IMG/VR virus record: IMGVR_UViG_3300025536_000010
Span: 124,001-188,000 of that record
DNA length: 64,000 nt
Reading direction: 5' to 3' (one strand)
From: a virus
Shown: positions 34,634 to 42,899 of the stretch, in pieces
Numbering within the stretch: position 1 is the first letter of the stretch
How the letters are laid out: each line of letters starts with the position of its first letter
Notes under the pieces: model-generated
Databases searched by the model: none
What the model was told of the DNA's origin: nothing
What the model saw: the letters and a program-made list of their open reading frames with translations, nothing else
Position numbers and translations under genes: made by a program

Positions 34634-34986
34634 ACGCCGACTTGACGCCCGCACATTTGAAACCGCGGAAGGCCAGGGAGAAAGTCTTCCGCGACCTGGC
34701 CGTGCAACAGTTTCACCGCCCGGGTGAGATCGAGGTGCGGCACAACGCCGGGAACAACGACCTGGCCGAAGTCTCCCTGCGCGGAGACGGGAAAAGCGCC
34801 TGGGTGCAAGCCTGGGTGCTGGTGGTCGAAGATAGCCGCCCGGCTGCCGACCAAACACACGCACCCGGCGCTTCGCTAAGCAAAGGCGAGGAAGCCGGTA
34901 AGGAACTGGACGAGGCGACCAAAGAGATCGCCGCCGCCCAGGAGACGGCCCGCCAGGCGGGTATGGGTCAAAAGCCCGCCCGATAA
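34630..34986 (+). CDS. Hypothetical protein with helical C-terminus
   Basis: 118 residues, overlapping the previous stop. Small beta domain (residues 28-75, WVQAWVLVVED) followed by an Ala/Glu/Lys-rich helix that may be a short coiled coil. No motif recognised. Confidence 0.5.
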   Translation: MNADLTPAHLKPRKAREKVFRDLAVQQFHRPGEIEVRHNAGNNDLAEVSLRGDGKSAWVQAWVLVVEDSRPAADQTHAPGASLSKGEEAGKELDEATKEIAAAQETARQAGMGQKPAR

Positions 34987-34992
34987 CGAGCC

Positions 34993-35847
34993 ATGCGCCA
35001 GTTTTCCGATCTCGGTATCGTCAGCACGCTCGCACCCAAGTACGCCGAGCGCGTCCGGCAGCAAGAGGAGCGATACCTCAAAGACAAGTTCCAGGAGCTT
35101 GTCGCCAAGAAACAGCAGGTGCCCTGGGACGCCATGAAAACGGCGTTTCCCAAAACGGGCCACCTGTTGATCGACGGCAAGACCTGGCGACCAACCCTTC
35201 TGTTCGACTGTCCCGTACTCACCGGCCAGCCCGGGACGCGCGTCAAGAAAATGGAAGCCAGCGAGGCCGTTGCCTGGTCGCCCAACAGCCGGTTCTTCTA
35301 CTGCAACCATCTCTTACCTCGCGGCGAGTCCCTGCAAATCTATCAGGGCAACAAGCGCGGTTTCTGCTGGTTCACCACGCCTGTCACCAGTCCTGTTCTG
35401 TGCGAGAAGCTCCCTCACGACAACAAACCTAAAGTGTGGATGAGTGAGACACCAATGGAGTGTTTCACCCAGCGCACGGGCATCCGCCTGGCCAAGGGCA
35501 AAGTGGTCATCGGTGGCCTGGGTCTTGGTTGGTTCCTCAACCAAATAGCGCGCCGCAAACAGGTGACCGAGATCGTGGTTGTCGAAAAGGAGAACATACT
35601 TATTCAATGGTTGTGGCCGCGCATCTGCTGGCACTACCCGGACGTCCAGGCCAGGCTTAACGCCGGGCAGCTGAACATCCGCTACGACGACGTCTACAAC
35701 GTGATCGACAAGCAGCACACGGAGGAGAACACGGTGTTCCTCCTCGACATCTGGGATACGTTTCTCAACTACGACAAACGTTTCTTCGATTGGAAGAAGA
35801 AGCTCGGCCCCAAACGGATCTGGGGTTGGGGGATGTTCGACAACTAG
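34993..35847 (+). CDS. SAM-dependent methyltransferase-like protein
   Basis: 284 residues. GKVVIGGLGLGWFLNQIARR (about residues 170-189) matches motif I of Rossmann-fold methyltransferases, followed by EIVVVEKE (acidic end of strand 2) and later FLLDIWD. This is the layout of spermidine-synthase-like or class I methyltransferases. The N-terminal 90 residues are an extra domain. Substrate unknown. Confidence 0.6.
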   Translation: MRQFSDLGIVSTLAPKYAERVRQQEERYLKDKFQELVAKKQQVPWDAMKTAFPKTGHLLIDGKTWRPTLLFDCPVLTGQPGTRVKKMEASEAVAWSPNSRFFYCNHLLPRGESLQIYQGNKRGFCWFTTPVTSPVLCEKLPHDNKPKVWMSETPMECFTQRTGIRLAKGKVVIGGLGLGWFLNQIARRKQVTEIVVVEKENILIQWLWPRICWHYPDVQARLNAGQLNIRYDDVYNVIDKQHTEENTVFLLDIWDTFLNYDKRFFDWKKKLGPKRIWGWGMFDN

Positions 35848-35862
35848 GTACTGGGGTCCAAA

Positions 35863-36960
35863 ATGACAAGGCAACGTGTAGCGGCAGTGACGGAACTGTT
35901 CGGTAACGGCAGCGACGACAGCATCGACCTCGAAGTGTCGCGCCGCCTCACTTTCCAGGGGCATGTCCCGCCGGACGAAGAGGTCATTCCGGTCGTGGAA
36001 CTGTCGAACGGCCTGCGTATCCTTAACGAGCGCAAGGCCGACCTGACCAAAGCCCGCGCGGAAGACATCCTGAGACTGCCCGAGTTTATCGTCCACGAAA
36101 GTCACGTCGACCGAAACCTTCGGGACGCGCATGTGACCTACATTATCAACTGCATGAAGCGCGGCACGTTCCACCCAGAGTGGGTGACGATCATCAGCTG
36201 CGTGTGCTTGGAGGCAGTCGCGGTCAGCGACGAGTTGACGCTGCCGGCTGGTACGGATTACCGCATGAACGGGCAGCACACCTGCTGGGGTCGGCTCTAC
36301 ATGCCGGACGACTGGCCCTGCCCGGTGAAGTTCATGCGCTACGAGGCCGCCAACGTACAGACCATGCGGCAGCTGTATGCCAGCATCGACCGCGGCGCGA
36401 TTCGCACGAACGGCAACGTCATCGACAGCTACCTGGCCGGCACCGAACAGTTTCGCGGTGTGCCCAGCGCCGCCATCCGCGCCATCGCCGCCGGCCTGTC
36501 GCTGTGGTTGTGGCCGGAGCCGAAACGCCAGAAGCGCGACGCCGACGACATCGCGCACCAGATCCAAACGACCTACAGCGAGCAGACGTCGCGTGTGCGT
36601 GACTACGTCATGAACTCGCCTCGCGGTACGGCGCAGAGGGGCATCCTCTACCGAATGGCCGTGATCGCGGCGCTATACGAGACGTTCAGCAAGCTGCCGA
36701 CCAGGGCTCACGAGTTCTGGGACGCCGTGCGCGATGGCGTCGGCTTCACCAGCGTCAAAGACCCCAGAAAGAAGCTGCACGACGCGCTCAACAACTGTGT
36801 CCTGGTGACCTCGGCCATCGTGCGCAGTTCCAAAAAGAGGCATGTGACACAGGAAGAAGTCTACCGCTGGTGCATCCAGTGCTGGAACTACTGGCGGGCA
36901 GAAGACGAGATGACGAACCTGCGCATCAGTCTCGACGGCAAGCGGCCCAAGGCGAAATAG
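35863..36960 (+). CDS. ParB/DGQHR-like protein (putative)
   Basis: 365 residues. RMNGQHTCWGRL (about residues 129-140) resembles the NGQHR motif of ParB-like or DGQHR-domain proteins such as DndB-related and phage regulators. The last 140 residues are helical with WRAEDEM. It may bind DNA or act on modified DNA. Only one motif supports the call. The start has only a weak leader. Confidence 0.5.
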   Translation: MTRQRVAAVTELFGNGSDDSIDLEVSRRLTFQGHVPPDEEVIPVVELSNGLRILNERKADLTKARAEDILRLPEFIVHESHVDRNLRDAHVTYIINCMKRGTFHPEWVTIISCVCLEAVAVSDELTLPAGTDYRMNGQHTCWGRLYMPDDWPCPVKFMRYEAANVQTMRQLYASIDRGAIRTNGNVIDSYLAGTEQFRGVPSAAIRAIAAGLSLWLWPEPKRQKRDADDIAHQIQTTYSEQTSRVRDYVMNSPRGTAQRGILYRMAVIAALYETFSKLPTRAHEFWDAVRDGVGFTSVKDPRKKLHDALNNCVLVTSAIVRSSKKRHVTQEEVYRWCIQCWNYWRAEDEMTNLRISLDGKRPKAK

Positions 36961-36973
36961 CAGCAGACGGTTA

Positions 36974-36996
36974 GGCCGGCGTGCGCCCCGCCGGCC
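36974..36996 (+). terminator. G/C hairpin, terminator-like
   Basis: GGCCGGCG pairs with CGCCGGCC around a seven-base loop; it is directly followed by repeat-element copy 6. No T-run. Confidence 0.5.
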
Positions 36997-37015
36997 CCTA
37001 AAAAGTGGATTTGAA
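36997..37015. repeat. Short AT-rich palindromic element, copy 6 (leader type)
   Basis: CCTAAAAAGTGGATTTGAA, right after the hairpin and just before ATG 37019. No Shine-Dalgarno sequence is present. Confidence 0.6.
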
Positions 37016-37018
37016 ATC

Positions 37019-37561
37019 ATGGACCAACAAAACGTACCTTCCCTGGAACGGCAGAACGAAGACGGGCTCTATGAGGAAGAACTCCAGAAGCTCGTTGATG
37101 GCATCGCAGAGGACGTCAAAGCCGGGAAGCTGAAACCCGAGGCGGTCAAAGAGCGCATCGGCGAGGCCGTGGAAGCCAGTGCTTACTCGCGGCAGATTCC
37201 GCTCTTGGCTGTGGTGGTGCGGCACCTCCACGAAGCACACATCCCGTTCTTGCGCGAGGTCATTGGGCCGTTCATCTGCGGGATAGTGTACGAACGCTTG
37301 ATCGCGCAGAAACTTGTCGAACCGCCGCCGCAGGAGCGCGTGATCGAACTCGGCAAGGTGCTGCCGCCGGCCGGCATCAAAGCCATCGAAGCCGTGCTGC
37401 GCCGAGTAAAGAAGAAAGAGTTCGACATCATGGACCCGCAAGCCGTCGACGGCATCAAAGCGGCCCTGGCCCCGCACAAGGAGCACCTGGCGACCCACGG
37501 CATCGACGACAGCTATCTCGCCTACGCGCTCATTTACGGGTTCAGCCAGAAGGGAGGATAA
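37019..37561 (+). CDS. Hypothetical helical protein
   Basis: 180 residues, alpha-helical, with acidic N-terminus and a Lys-rich segment (RVKKKEFDIM). No motif. It opens a run of small genes after a hairpin and repeat element. Confidence 0.5.
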   Translation: MDQQNVPSLERQNEDGLYEEELQKLVDGIAEDVKAGKLKPEAVKERIGEAVEASAYSRQIPLLAVVVRHLHEAHIPFLREVIGPFICGIVYERLIAQKLVEPPPQERVIELGKVLPPAGIKAIEAVLRRVKKKEFDIMDPQAVDGIKAALAPHKEHLATHGIDDSYLAYALIYGFSQKGG

Positions 37562-37563
37562 TC

Positions 37564-38040
37564 GTGGCGCGCACGAAATGCGTGATGATGCTCGTCGTTG
37601 AGTACGACGACGAAAAGACAGACGACGAGAGCGTCGCCTCCGCCTTGGATGGGGTCATGAAGTTCGGCCTGCGCGAACTCCAGCAGGACATGAACCACGA
37701 CTACGGCATCGTGGTCGTGGACATGACCAAAGGGTTCTACCCGTCGACCCAGAACCCGGATAACCCGCAGACACCGGACTGTTGGATCGACCTCGAAGAC
37801 GACGCCTCCACGATAGTCGGGCAGCCGAAGCCGCTCAGGATGCAACTCTACGAGGACAGTTACGGCGGCAGTGTCGCAGTCCTGAACAACGCCGGGGACC
37901 ACATGGCCCAGGTGTCTCTGGACTACTTCAACAACAAACTCCAAGCTATCATCTACGCCGACAGCGAGCAACCTATCGCTCAGCATGTTATTGTCGAGGA
38001 CGTGGAGGTGGCCCGTGCGCAGGCGTCTGCGGAAAGCTGA
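37564..38040 (+). CDS. Hypothetical protein
   Basis: 158 residues from GTG 37564 after GGAGGATAATC. Small alpha/beta fold; MMLVVEYDD at the N-terminus and a C-terminal strand-rich segment. No motif. Confidence 0.5.
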   Translation: MARTKCVMMLVVEYDDEKTDDESVASALDGVMKFGLRELQQDMNHDYGIVVVDMTKGFYPSTQNPDNPQTPDCWIDLEDDASTIVGQPKPLRMQLYEDSYGGSVAVLNNAGDHMAQVSLDYFNNKLQAIIYADSEQPIAQHVIVEDVEVARAQASAES

Positions 38041-38329
38041 CGTCCGCGTCGGCGACAAAGTGACTTGCATCGAGCGTGTCGATGCGTACTACTCGAACTA
38101 TGGGGGCAACCCCGAATGCTGGTTCGAGCCAGGAGAGGTGGGCGTGGTTGGTGCCGTGGATGTTCCCTGCACCACCTACGCCTACCGGAAACGGGGTGGC
38201 ACGGCCTCGTTCGTCTGTGTGGATTTCGAGAAACACGGACAGACGTGGCGCTGTGCCCTCTACTACAACAATGTCAGGAGACTGAAATGCCGAAGTCCAG
38301 AGGTAAGACCGTCGAGAACGCCAAGGTGA
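38015..38329 (+). CDS. Small KOW/SH3-like protein (putative)
   Basis: 104 residues from GTG 38015 with GGAGGTG 6 bases upstream. VRVGDKVTCIERV and a later WFEPGEVGVVGAV have the glycine/valine spacing of a small beta-barrel such as KOW or SH3. It overlaps both neighbours; the last 15 residues are read over the next gene. Confidence 0.45.
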   Translation: MRRRLRKADVRVGDKVTCIERVDAYYSNYGGNPECWFEPGEVGVVGAVDVPCTTYAYRKRGGTASFVCVDFEKHGQTWRCALYYNNVRRLKCRSPEVRPSRTPR

Positions 38330-39063
38330 AGAAGAAGTTCGACAAGATCTACGCCCAGAAGGAGAAGGACAAGAAGCCGAAGAAGGACACCAAGCCGAAC
38401 ATCGACTACCTGGTCAAGAAAGTCGACAAGTCCCAGAAGGACAAAAGCAAGGACCGCCCCAAGGAAAAAAAGGCGAAGAAGGAAAAGATCGCCTACTACG
38501 GCATGGACGGCGTGAAGGACAAGAAGCAGAAGCACGCTGTCGACCTGCTGCTGTACGAACTGCACCGCCTCAGCAAGCTGCCCGCCGAATGCACCATCAA
38601 GGTGTTCGGCGAGTACGACCGCGTCACGCAGAGCAACGACAAGAAGTTCCACTACTGGCGGGTGGACGAGATCGACGTGCAGTACCCCAACGGGGTGCAT
38701 GCGTCATTCCAAAACGGCACCCCCGAGGCCCTGGGCCTGCTCTACGCTTGCCAGCGCCTGCTGGAAGTCGCCCACGTCGAGCCGCGTCGCCCCAGAGGCT
38801 GGAGCAGCGACCTCGATGAGCGTCAGGACGCCATCGACGCCCTGGAAGTCGTCTGGAAGATGGGCGAGAAACCGGCCAAGAGCGATCCCTACGTCGGCCA
38901 AGTCTCGCCGGCCCAACCGCAGCCGGCGACCGAGCCGTCCGCGGCCGAGAACCTGCACGACCAGCTGATGGCCGAGTCCAACGAAGCGTCCGGGCGCATG
39001 CCGGACGAAGGTGACGACGACGAACCGCAGGCCCCGGCCCGCGACAACGAAGAAGACGAGTGA
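38287..39063 (+). CDS. Protein with a very Lys-rich N-terminal tail
   Basis: 258 residues; ATG 38287 after AGGAGACTGAA. Residues 1-75 are Lys/Asp-rich and repetitive (KKKFDKIY, KEKDKKPKKD), resembling histone-like basic tails. The middle (80-170) is a small alpha/beta domain; the C-terminal 60 are Pro/Glu/Asp-rich. A DNA- or RNA-associated role is plausible. No family. Confidence 0.5.
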   Translation: MPKSRGKTVENAKVKKKFDKIYAQKEKDKKPKKDTKPNIDYLVKKVDKSQKDKSKDRPKEKKAKKEKIAYYGMDGVKDKKQKHAVDLLLYELHRLSKLPAECTIKVFGEYDRVTQSNDKKFHYWRVDEIDVQYPNGVHASFQNGTPEALGLLYACQRLLEVAHVEPRRPRGWSSDLDERQDAIDALEVVWKMGEKPAKSDPYVGQVSPAQPQPATEPSAAENLHDQLMAESNEASGRMPDEGDDDEPQAPARDNEEDE

Positions 39064-39073
39064 CATCGACGCC

Positions 39074-39102
39074 ACCCGCCCCGGTGCCCAACCGGGGCGG
39101 GT
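39074..39102 (+). terminator. Terminator-like hairpin
   Basis: Perfect 12-base arms (39074-39085, 39091-39102) around GCCCA; no T-run. Confidence 0.55.
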
Positions 39103-39117
39103 AGTGGGAGGAATAGC

Positions 39118-39324
39118 ATGTTCTCCAGGAAGTTCGTCCGCCGGACCACGACCAGGACAACCAAGCCGGACGGTACGGTGGAAGAGAAGACAGTGGTGGA
39201 GCACGACGAGGGCGCCACCGAGCAGGACTTGGAGAAGACCCAGGCCGACGCCAACAAGGAGTTCGGCAAAATGGACAACTTCTTCAAGAAGATGGACGCT
39301 GCCTTCAAGGAACTATGGGACTAA
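39118..39324 (+). CDS. Small charged protein
   Basis: 68 residues after GGGAGGAATAGC. Thr/Lys/Glu-rich N-terminus then a helix with DNFFKKMDAAF. No motif. TAATG overlap with the next gene is possible. Confidence 0.5.
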   Translation: MFSRKFVRRTTTRTTKPDGTVEEKTVVEHDEGATEQDLEKTQADANKEFGKMDNFFKKMDAAFKELWD

Positions 39325-39635
39325 TGAACCGAGGCCGGCAAGTCCGCCGGCACAACGACCGCGTCTACATGATGGCTTTCGACGAGGATGGTGACGACGT
39401 CTACCCGCACTTCCTCGTCATCTGCCCACCCGACATCAAAACCAAGCTGCGGGCCACCGAGGTCATGGACCGCATCTTCCGCGAGACGGTGCAAACGAAC
39501 ATCGTCAAGAACCAGAACCAAGGCGAAGACTGGACCTACGACGATTACGCGAAGGCGCTCAAGAAAGCCGGTTTCGAGATCATCCAGGCCGGCTTCTGGG
39601 TGGAAAACGCCTGCAACATGAAAGGGGTCCGGTAA
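39315..39635 (+). CDS. Hypothetical protein
   Basis: 106 residues (alternative ATG at 39324). Basic N-terminus (NRGRQVRRHNDRVYMM) and an alpha/beta core with a YDDYAKALKKAGFEIIQ helix. No motif. Confidence 0.5.
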   Translation: MGLMNRGRQVRRHNDRVYMMAFDEDGDDVYPHFLVICPPDIKTKLRATEVMDRIFRETVQTNIVKNQNQGEDWTYDDYAKALKKAGFEIIQAGFWVENACNMKGVR

Positions 39636-40279
39636 TGGGACCGTATCGAAAAGAGTACGGACAAGGCGTCTGGCGCGTCTTCGGCAACAGCTCCGACGAC
39701 GGCGAGACGCCGGTGCTGGACGACTGTGTGGCTACCCTGCAAACGAGCAGTCTGGCCGACGCGCTGATCGAGCACCTGGAAGGCGAACGCCGGCTGCTGG
39801 TGATCGACGTCTCTGGCGGCGTGGTCCAGGAAGTTTGGGCGCCGTCTGGGTTCGAGGTCGTCCTGATCGACCACGACAACATGCAAGAAGGCGACCCGCC
39901 GTGCATCTACCCCAACGCCACGCTTGCCGACATGGACGAAGACGTGTGGGACCAGGTCCGCGTCGCCACTGGTGAGGGCCTGGGGACGTTCCAGTTTTCG
40001 GTCGAAGGCTATTGGGAAAACTTTAACGAAGGCACCGTAGCCGACGAAGGCAAGAACTGGTGGGTCAATGCGCCCGACCAGGAGGCCGTCGAGAAGTTCA
40101 TGGCGCTCAACGGACTCAAACTGGACGAGGGCGGCATCTCGCAGATCAGCAAGCACCACATCAGCGACGGCGTAGACGCCGTGGTTGAGCCGGACGGCAA
40201 ATACATCTGGTTGGCCGCTTACCGCGAAGAGGAGATCGCCGGTGCCGAGGAAAAAACAGGACCGGAAGCGGTGGGGTAA
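39635..40279 (+). CDS. Hypothetical protein
   Basis: 214 residues; TAATG coupled to the previous gene after AAGGGG. Mixed alpha/beta, acidic, with many Trp/Gly. Its last 13 codons overlap the next gene. No family recognised. Confidence 0.5.
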   Translation: MGPYRKEYGQGVWRVFGNSSDDGETPVLDDCVATLQTSSLADALIEHLEGERRLLVIDVSGGVVQEVWAPSGFEVVLIDHDNMQEGDPPCIYPNATLADMDEDVWDQVRVATGEGLGTFQFSVEGYWENFNEGTVADEGKNWWVNAPDQEAVEKFMALNGLKLDEGGISQISKHHISDGVDAVVEPDGKYIWLAAYREEEIAGAEEKTGPEAVG

Positions 40280-40457
40280 AAAATGCCCAGGCTGCGGCGC
40301 TGTGCAAAAGACAGCTAACCTGTGCAGCTGGTGCTACCCCATTGGCACCCACGACAACGTGCAGGAGCCGCACCCGGTCAAAGACAGCCTAATCGCACGC
40401 TACGCGGTGCTGGCTGACAACGAACAACCGCTATTCGGAGAAGACCGTGATTCATAA
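40242..40457 (+). CDS. Zinc-ribbon protein
   Basis: 71 residues from GTG 40242; AAGAGGAG lies 7 bases upstream. Basic start (PRKKQDRKRWGKK) then CPGC...CSWC, a short zinc ribbon. The C-terminal part is longer than a bare ribbon. Typical of phage nucleic-acid-binding adaptors. Confidence 0.55.
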   Translation: MPRKKQDRKRWGKKCPGCGAVQKTANLCSWCYPIGTHDNVQEPHPVKDSLIARYAVLADNEQPLFGEDRDS

Positions 40458-40851
40458 CTACATCCACCAGAGCCTGCTCGAAGCTGCGACCCAGGCTAGC
40501 TGGGACGAGGACTCCCAGATCCTCATGCTGGTGACCTTCCTGGCGAAGCTCGACGACCAGGACGGCACCCTGCACGAGCAGTTCAAGATGTACCTGGCCG
40601 AGCAGGCCGAGGCCGAAGACAACTCTGGCGAGCCGGAAACCGGCGAGAAGGGCTGGTCCCGCACGAGCAGCGGCGTCTTGCACTACATCATGCAGGTGCT
40701 CGACAAGACTGACCCGCGCCGCTGGTCCGTCCGGGCCGCGTGCGCCAAGAAGCTGTTCGTGCAGCCTAAGTATTTCGGCAAGCCGCTGCCGGCGCGGCAC
40801 GACCAGGTTTGCGCCACCTGTGCGAGGAAACACGGCGATGAGTACCAATAA
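40447..40851 (+). CDS. Hypothetical protein with C-terminal CATC motif
   Basis: 134 residues from GTG 40447, with GGAG upstream. Helical; ends HDQVCATCARKHGDEYQ, a half zinc ribbon. No family. Confidence 0.5.
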   Translation: MIHNYIHQSLLEAATQASWDEDSQILMLVTFLAKLDDQDGTLHEQFKMYLAEQAEAEDNSGEPETGEKGWSRTSSGVLHYIMQVLDKTDPRRWSVRAACAKKLFVQPKYFGKPLPARHDQVCATCARKHGDEYQ

Positions 40852-40863
40852 GAGGGGCGACTG

Positions 40864-41619
40864 ATGCCAAGAAAAAGTAAGCGCAGTTACAGCATCGACG
40901 TTGCAGCGCCGGAGTTATGCGAGGCCGTCCAGGCGGAGATCGGTCAGGCGCTCGACGTGATCGAGAAGCACTGGGGCTTCCGCCCGCAGTTGGACACGCA
41001 TTTCGATGGCATGCTGTACGTCCACGCAGACTTCAACCTGAAAGGCTTCGCCCACAAAGGAGCCGGCGTCTTCGTTAAACCGTCAAACCTTGCAAGGGTG
41101 ACGCCGAGAGAAATCTGCCGACGCATCGTCGGCGAGCTTGTGCAGCACCGTAACACCTGCAAAGAGTGCGGCACAAACACCATCGGCTTATGGGAGCGCG
41201 TGTACCGACAAAAGCGCGGTGCGGGCAGAGACGCACTAGCCCTCAACCCCGAGTACAACGTACCGCCTGATCCGGTTGAGCAGTACCTCTTTCCTGGACT
41301 GTCCAGGCAGCTAGCGGCCCTGCTTGAATCTAAAGAGAAACGGCTTGCGGATCGCCAAGCCGTATTGTCTGCCTACGTCGATCTGTGCGAGGGACGCGAC
41401 TTGCATGTCGGCGGGGCGCTGCATGTGCGAAACACCATGACAGGAAAAGAGTCCTGGGGCTCGATTGTGAAACTTTCGATACAGAACGGGTGTTTGACAG
41501 CCGAACTGGAAGTACGCGGCGTTGACGGTGAGGTCGTCCGCGTAACCGTACCCATACGCGGAGAACTGTCAACGCGCATACCGATTAAGCCGTTGGCACT
41601 AGAAAACGAGGGAGGTTGA
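40864..41619 (+). CDS. Translation factor eIF2beta/zinc-ribbon-like protein (low confidence)
   Basis: 251 residues after GAGGGGCGACTG. Middle segment CRRIVGELVQHRNTCKECGTNTIGLW contains two Cys pairs and helices; this spacing (a helix, then C-x2-C) faintly resembles archaeal eIF2-beta/eIF5 zinc domains, but only one ribbon half is complete. The C-terminal third is beta-rich. Treat as unknown; base composition is slightly more AT-rich and codon choice less biased than neighbours. Confidence 0.35.
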   Translation: MPRKSKRSYSIDVAAPELCEAVQAEIGQALDVIEKHWGFRPQLDTHFDGMLYVHADFNLKGFAHKGAGVFVKPSNLARVTPREICRRIVGELVQHRNTCKECGTNTIGLWERVYRQKRGAGRDALALNPEYNVPPDPVEQYLFPGLSRQLAALLESKEKRLADRQAVLSAYVDLCEGRDLHVGGALHVRNTMTGKESWGSIVKLSIQNGCLTAELEVRGVDGEVVRVTVPIRGELSTRIPIKPLALENEGG

Positions 41620-41623
41620 CGGA

Positions 41624-41854
41624 GTGGCGCTGCCTACCATCAACATCATCATCGAAGGGCCGGCGTGCGAAGAACGCCTGGCACTCTGCTACTTGCTGCA
41701 CCGGGAACTGCTCCACTCGCAGTTTCCGACGCAGTGCAACGAAACGTCTGTGCCGCACAACTACATCCAGAAGCTCGTCAGCTACCGTGAGGCCCTCAAA
41801 GCCGACGGTGTGACGCTGTCGATCACAACCAGAGAGGGTAATGCCGGTGGATGA
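41624..41854 (+). CDS. Small hypothetical protein
   Basis: 76 residues from GTG 41624 after GGGAGG. Starts with a hydrophobic strand (LPTINIIIEGP) and a Cys; helix in the middle. Overlaps the next start by 14 bases. Confidence 0.5.
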   Translation: MALPTINIIIEGPACEERLALCYLLHRELLHSQFPTQCNETSVPHNYIQKLVSYREALKADGVTLSITTREGNAGG

Positions 41855-42743
41855 GTACCAACTGTTTCATAAGCAGCGGATCATGTTCGCCATCGTGCCC
41901 GGTGAAAAGCTGGTCATTCTTTCTGATCCCGGCTTCATGACGCACGAGCAGTGGTTCAAAGCCCGAGGCTGGGAGCGCTACCTCGACAGTGCCACCCGCG
42001 GCTACTGGCACGCGCCCACCAACGTCGTCGCGTTCTACAGCGGCCCCTACTTCGACGCGGACGCGCGGGACGAGAAAGCATTCCTGGCCAACCTGCGCGA
42101 CCTGGTTTACCATCTCAGCATTCCCGGCGACGCCAGGGTCTGGGCCGGCGTGCAGCCGCAGGACAAGCCAGGCGGGCAGTGGCCGCCGCGAAAAGAGTTG
42201 GGGACAGTGGCCAAGTTCTTGCCGGCCGCAAAGAAGTCCTACGCCAAAAAGACAATGGGCTGCGGCGTGTTCGTCGTCAGGTACGAGGCCAACGCCGGCC
42301 ACGCCATCCTGCTGGGCCGCCGCGGCCCTGAGTGCAAGTGGGGCAGCGGCCTCTGGGCGCTCCCCGGCGGCATGATCGACGAAGGCGACACGCTCGAACA
42401 GACGGCCCTCAAGGAGGTCGAACAGGAGACGGGCCTGGTCGTGTCCCTGCCCGTCGCCTGGCCGCCGTTCTGCGTGCGTGGGTTGCTGGCCGTCACAGAC
42501 CACACGGCCGAGGAGATGCACCCCGAGATGAAGATGGAGCACATGTCCTCCTGGATCTTGGCGCACTACCGCGGCGGCGAGCCGCAGATCAAGGAGCCGA
42601 CGAAGTGTCTGGAGTGGCGCTGGTGGCACCTGCGCCAACTCCGGCTGATCGAAGGCTGCCACGACCGAGCGCACCCCCAGTATTACTGGTTGCCGTTCGA
42701 CCTTTGGCAGCACCTGCTACGGCCGCATTGTGGAGAGTTTTGA
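41841..42743 (+). CDS. Nudix hydrolase-like protein with altered Nudix box
   Basis: 300 residues. The Nudix box at residues 176-198 reads G-x5-D-x7-K-E-V-E-Q-E-T-G-L: standard G, second Glu/REU core changed to Asp, Lys for Arg and one Glu to Gln. The preceding GLWALPGG strand is typical. Nudix enzymes cleave nucleoside diphosphates linked to other groups; with these substitutions activity may be reduced or specificity changed. The first 135 residues are an additional domain. ATG follows GAGAGGGTA. Confidence 0.6.
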   Translation: MPVDEYQLFHKQRIMFAIVPGEKLVILSDPGFMTHEQWFKARGWERYLDSATRGYWHAPTNVVAFYSGPYFDADARDEKAFLANLRDLVYHLSIPGDARVWAGVQPQDKPGGQWPPRKELGTVAKFLPAAKKSYAKKTMGCGVFVVRYEANAGHAILLGRRGPECKWGSGLWALPGGMIDEGDTLEQTALKEVEQETGLVVSLPVAWPPFCVRGLLAVTDHTAEEMHPEMKMEHMSSWILAHYRGGEPQIKEPTKCLEWRWWHLRQLRLIEGCHDRAHPQYYWLPFDLWQHLLRPHCGEF

Positions 42744-42895
42744 TGAAGACCGCGAAAGAGTTCAAGACGTTCCAGGAACTGCGTCGCTGGTGGTATTCGC
42801 GCCCAGTCGATCCGCGACCAGCGCAGCAGACGGCCCCGCCCAGTCAACAACTAGGGCAGGGCCATAAGAACACAGCGCGTCACTTAAAACAATGA
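42743..42895 (+). CDS. Small peptide-coding gene
   Basis: 50 residues; ATG 42743 overlaps the Nudix stop (TGATG). Lys/Gln-rich with a WWYSRPVDPRP segment and a low-complexity Gln end. It ends only 4 bases before the convergent gene at 42900, with no terminator between them. Confidence 0.4.
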   Translation: MKTAKEFKTFQELRRWWYSRPVDPRPAQQTAPPSQQLGQGHKNTARHLKQ

Positions 42896-42899
42896 CGAT

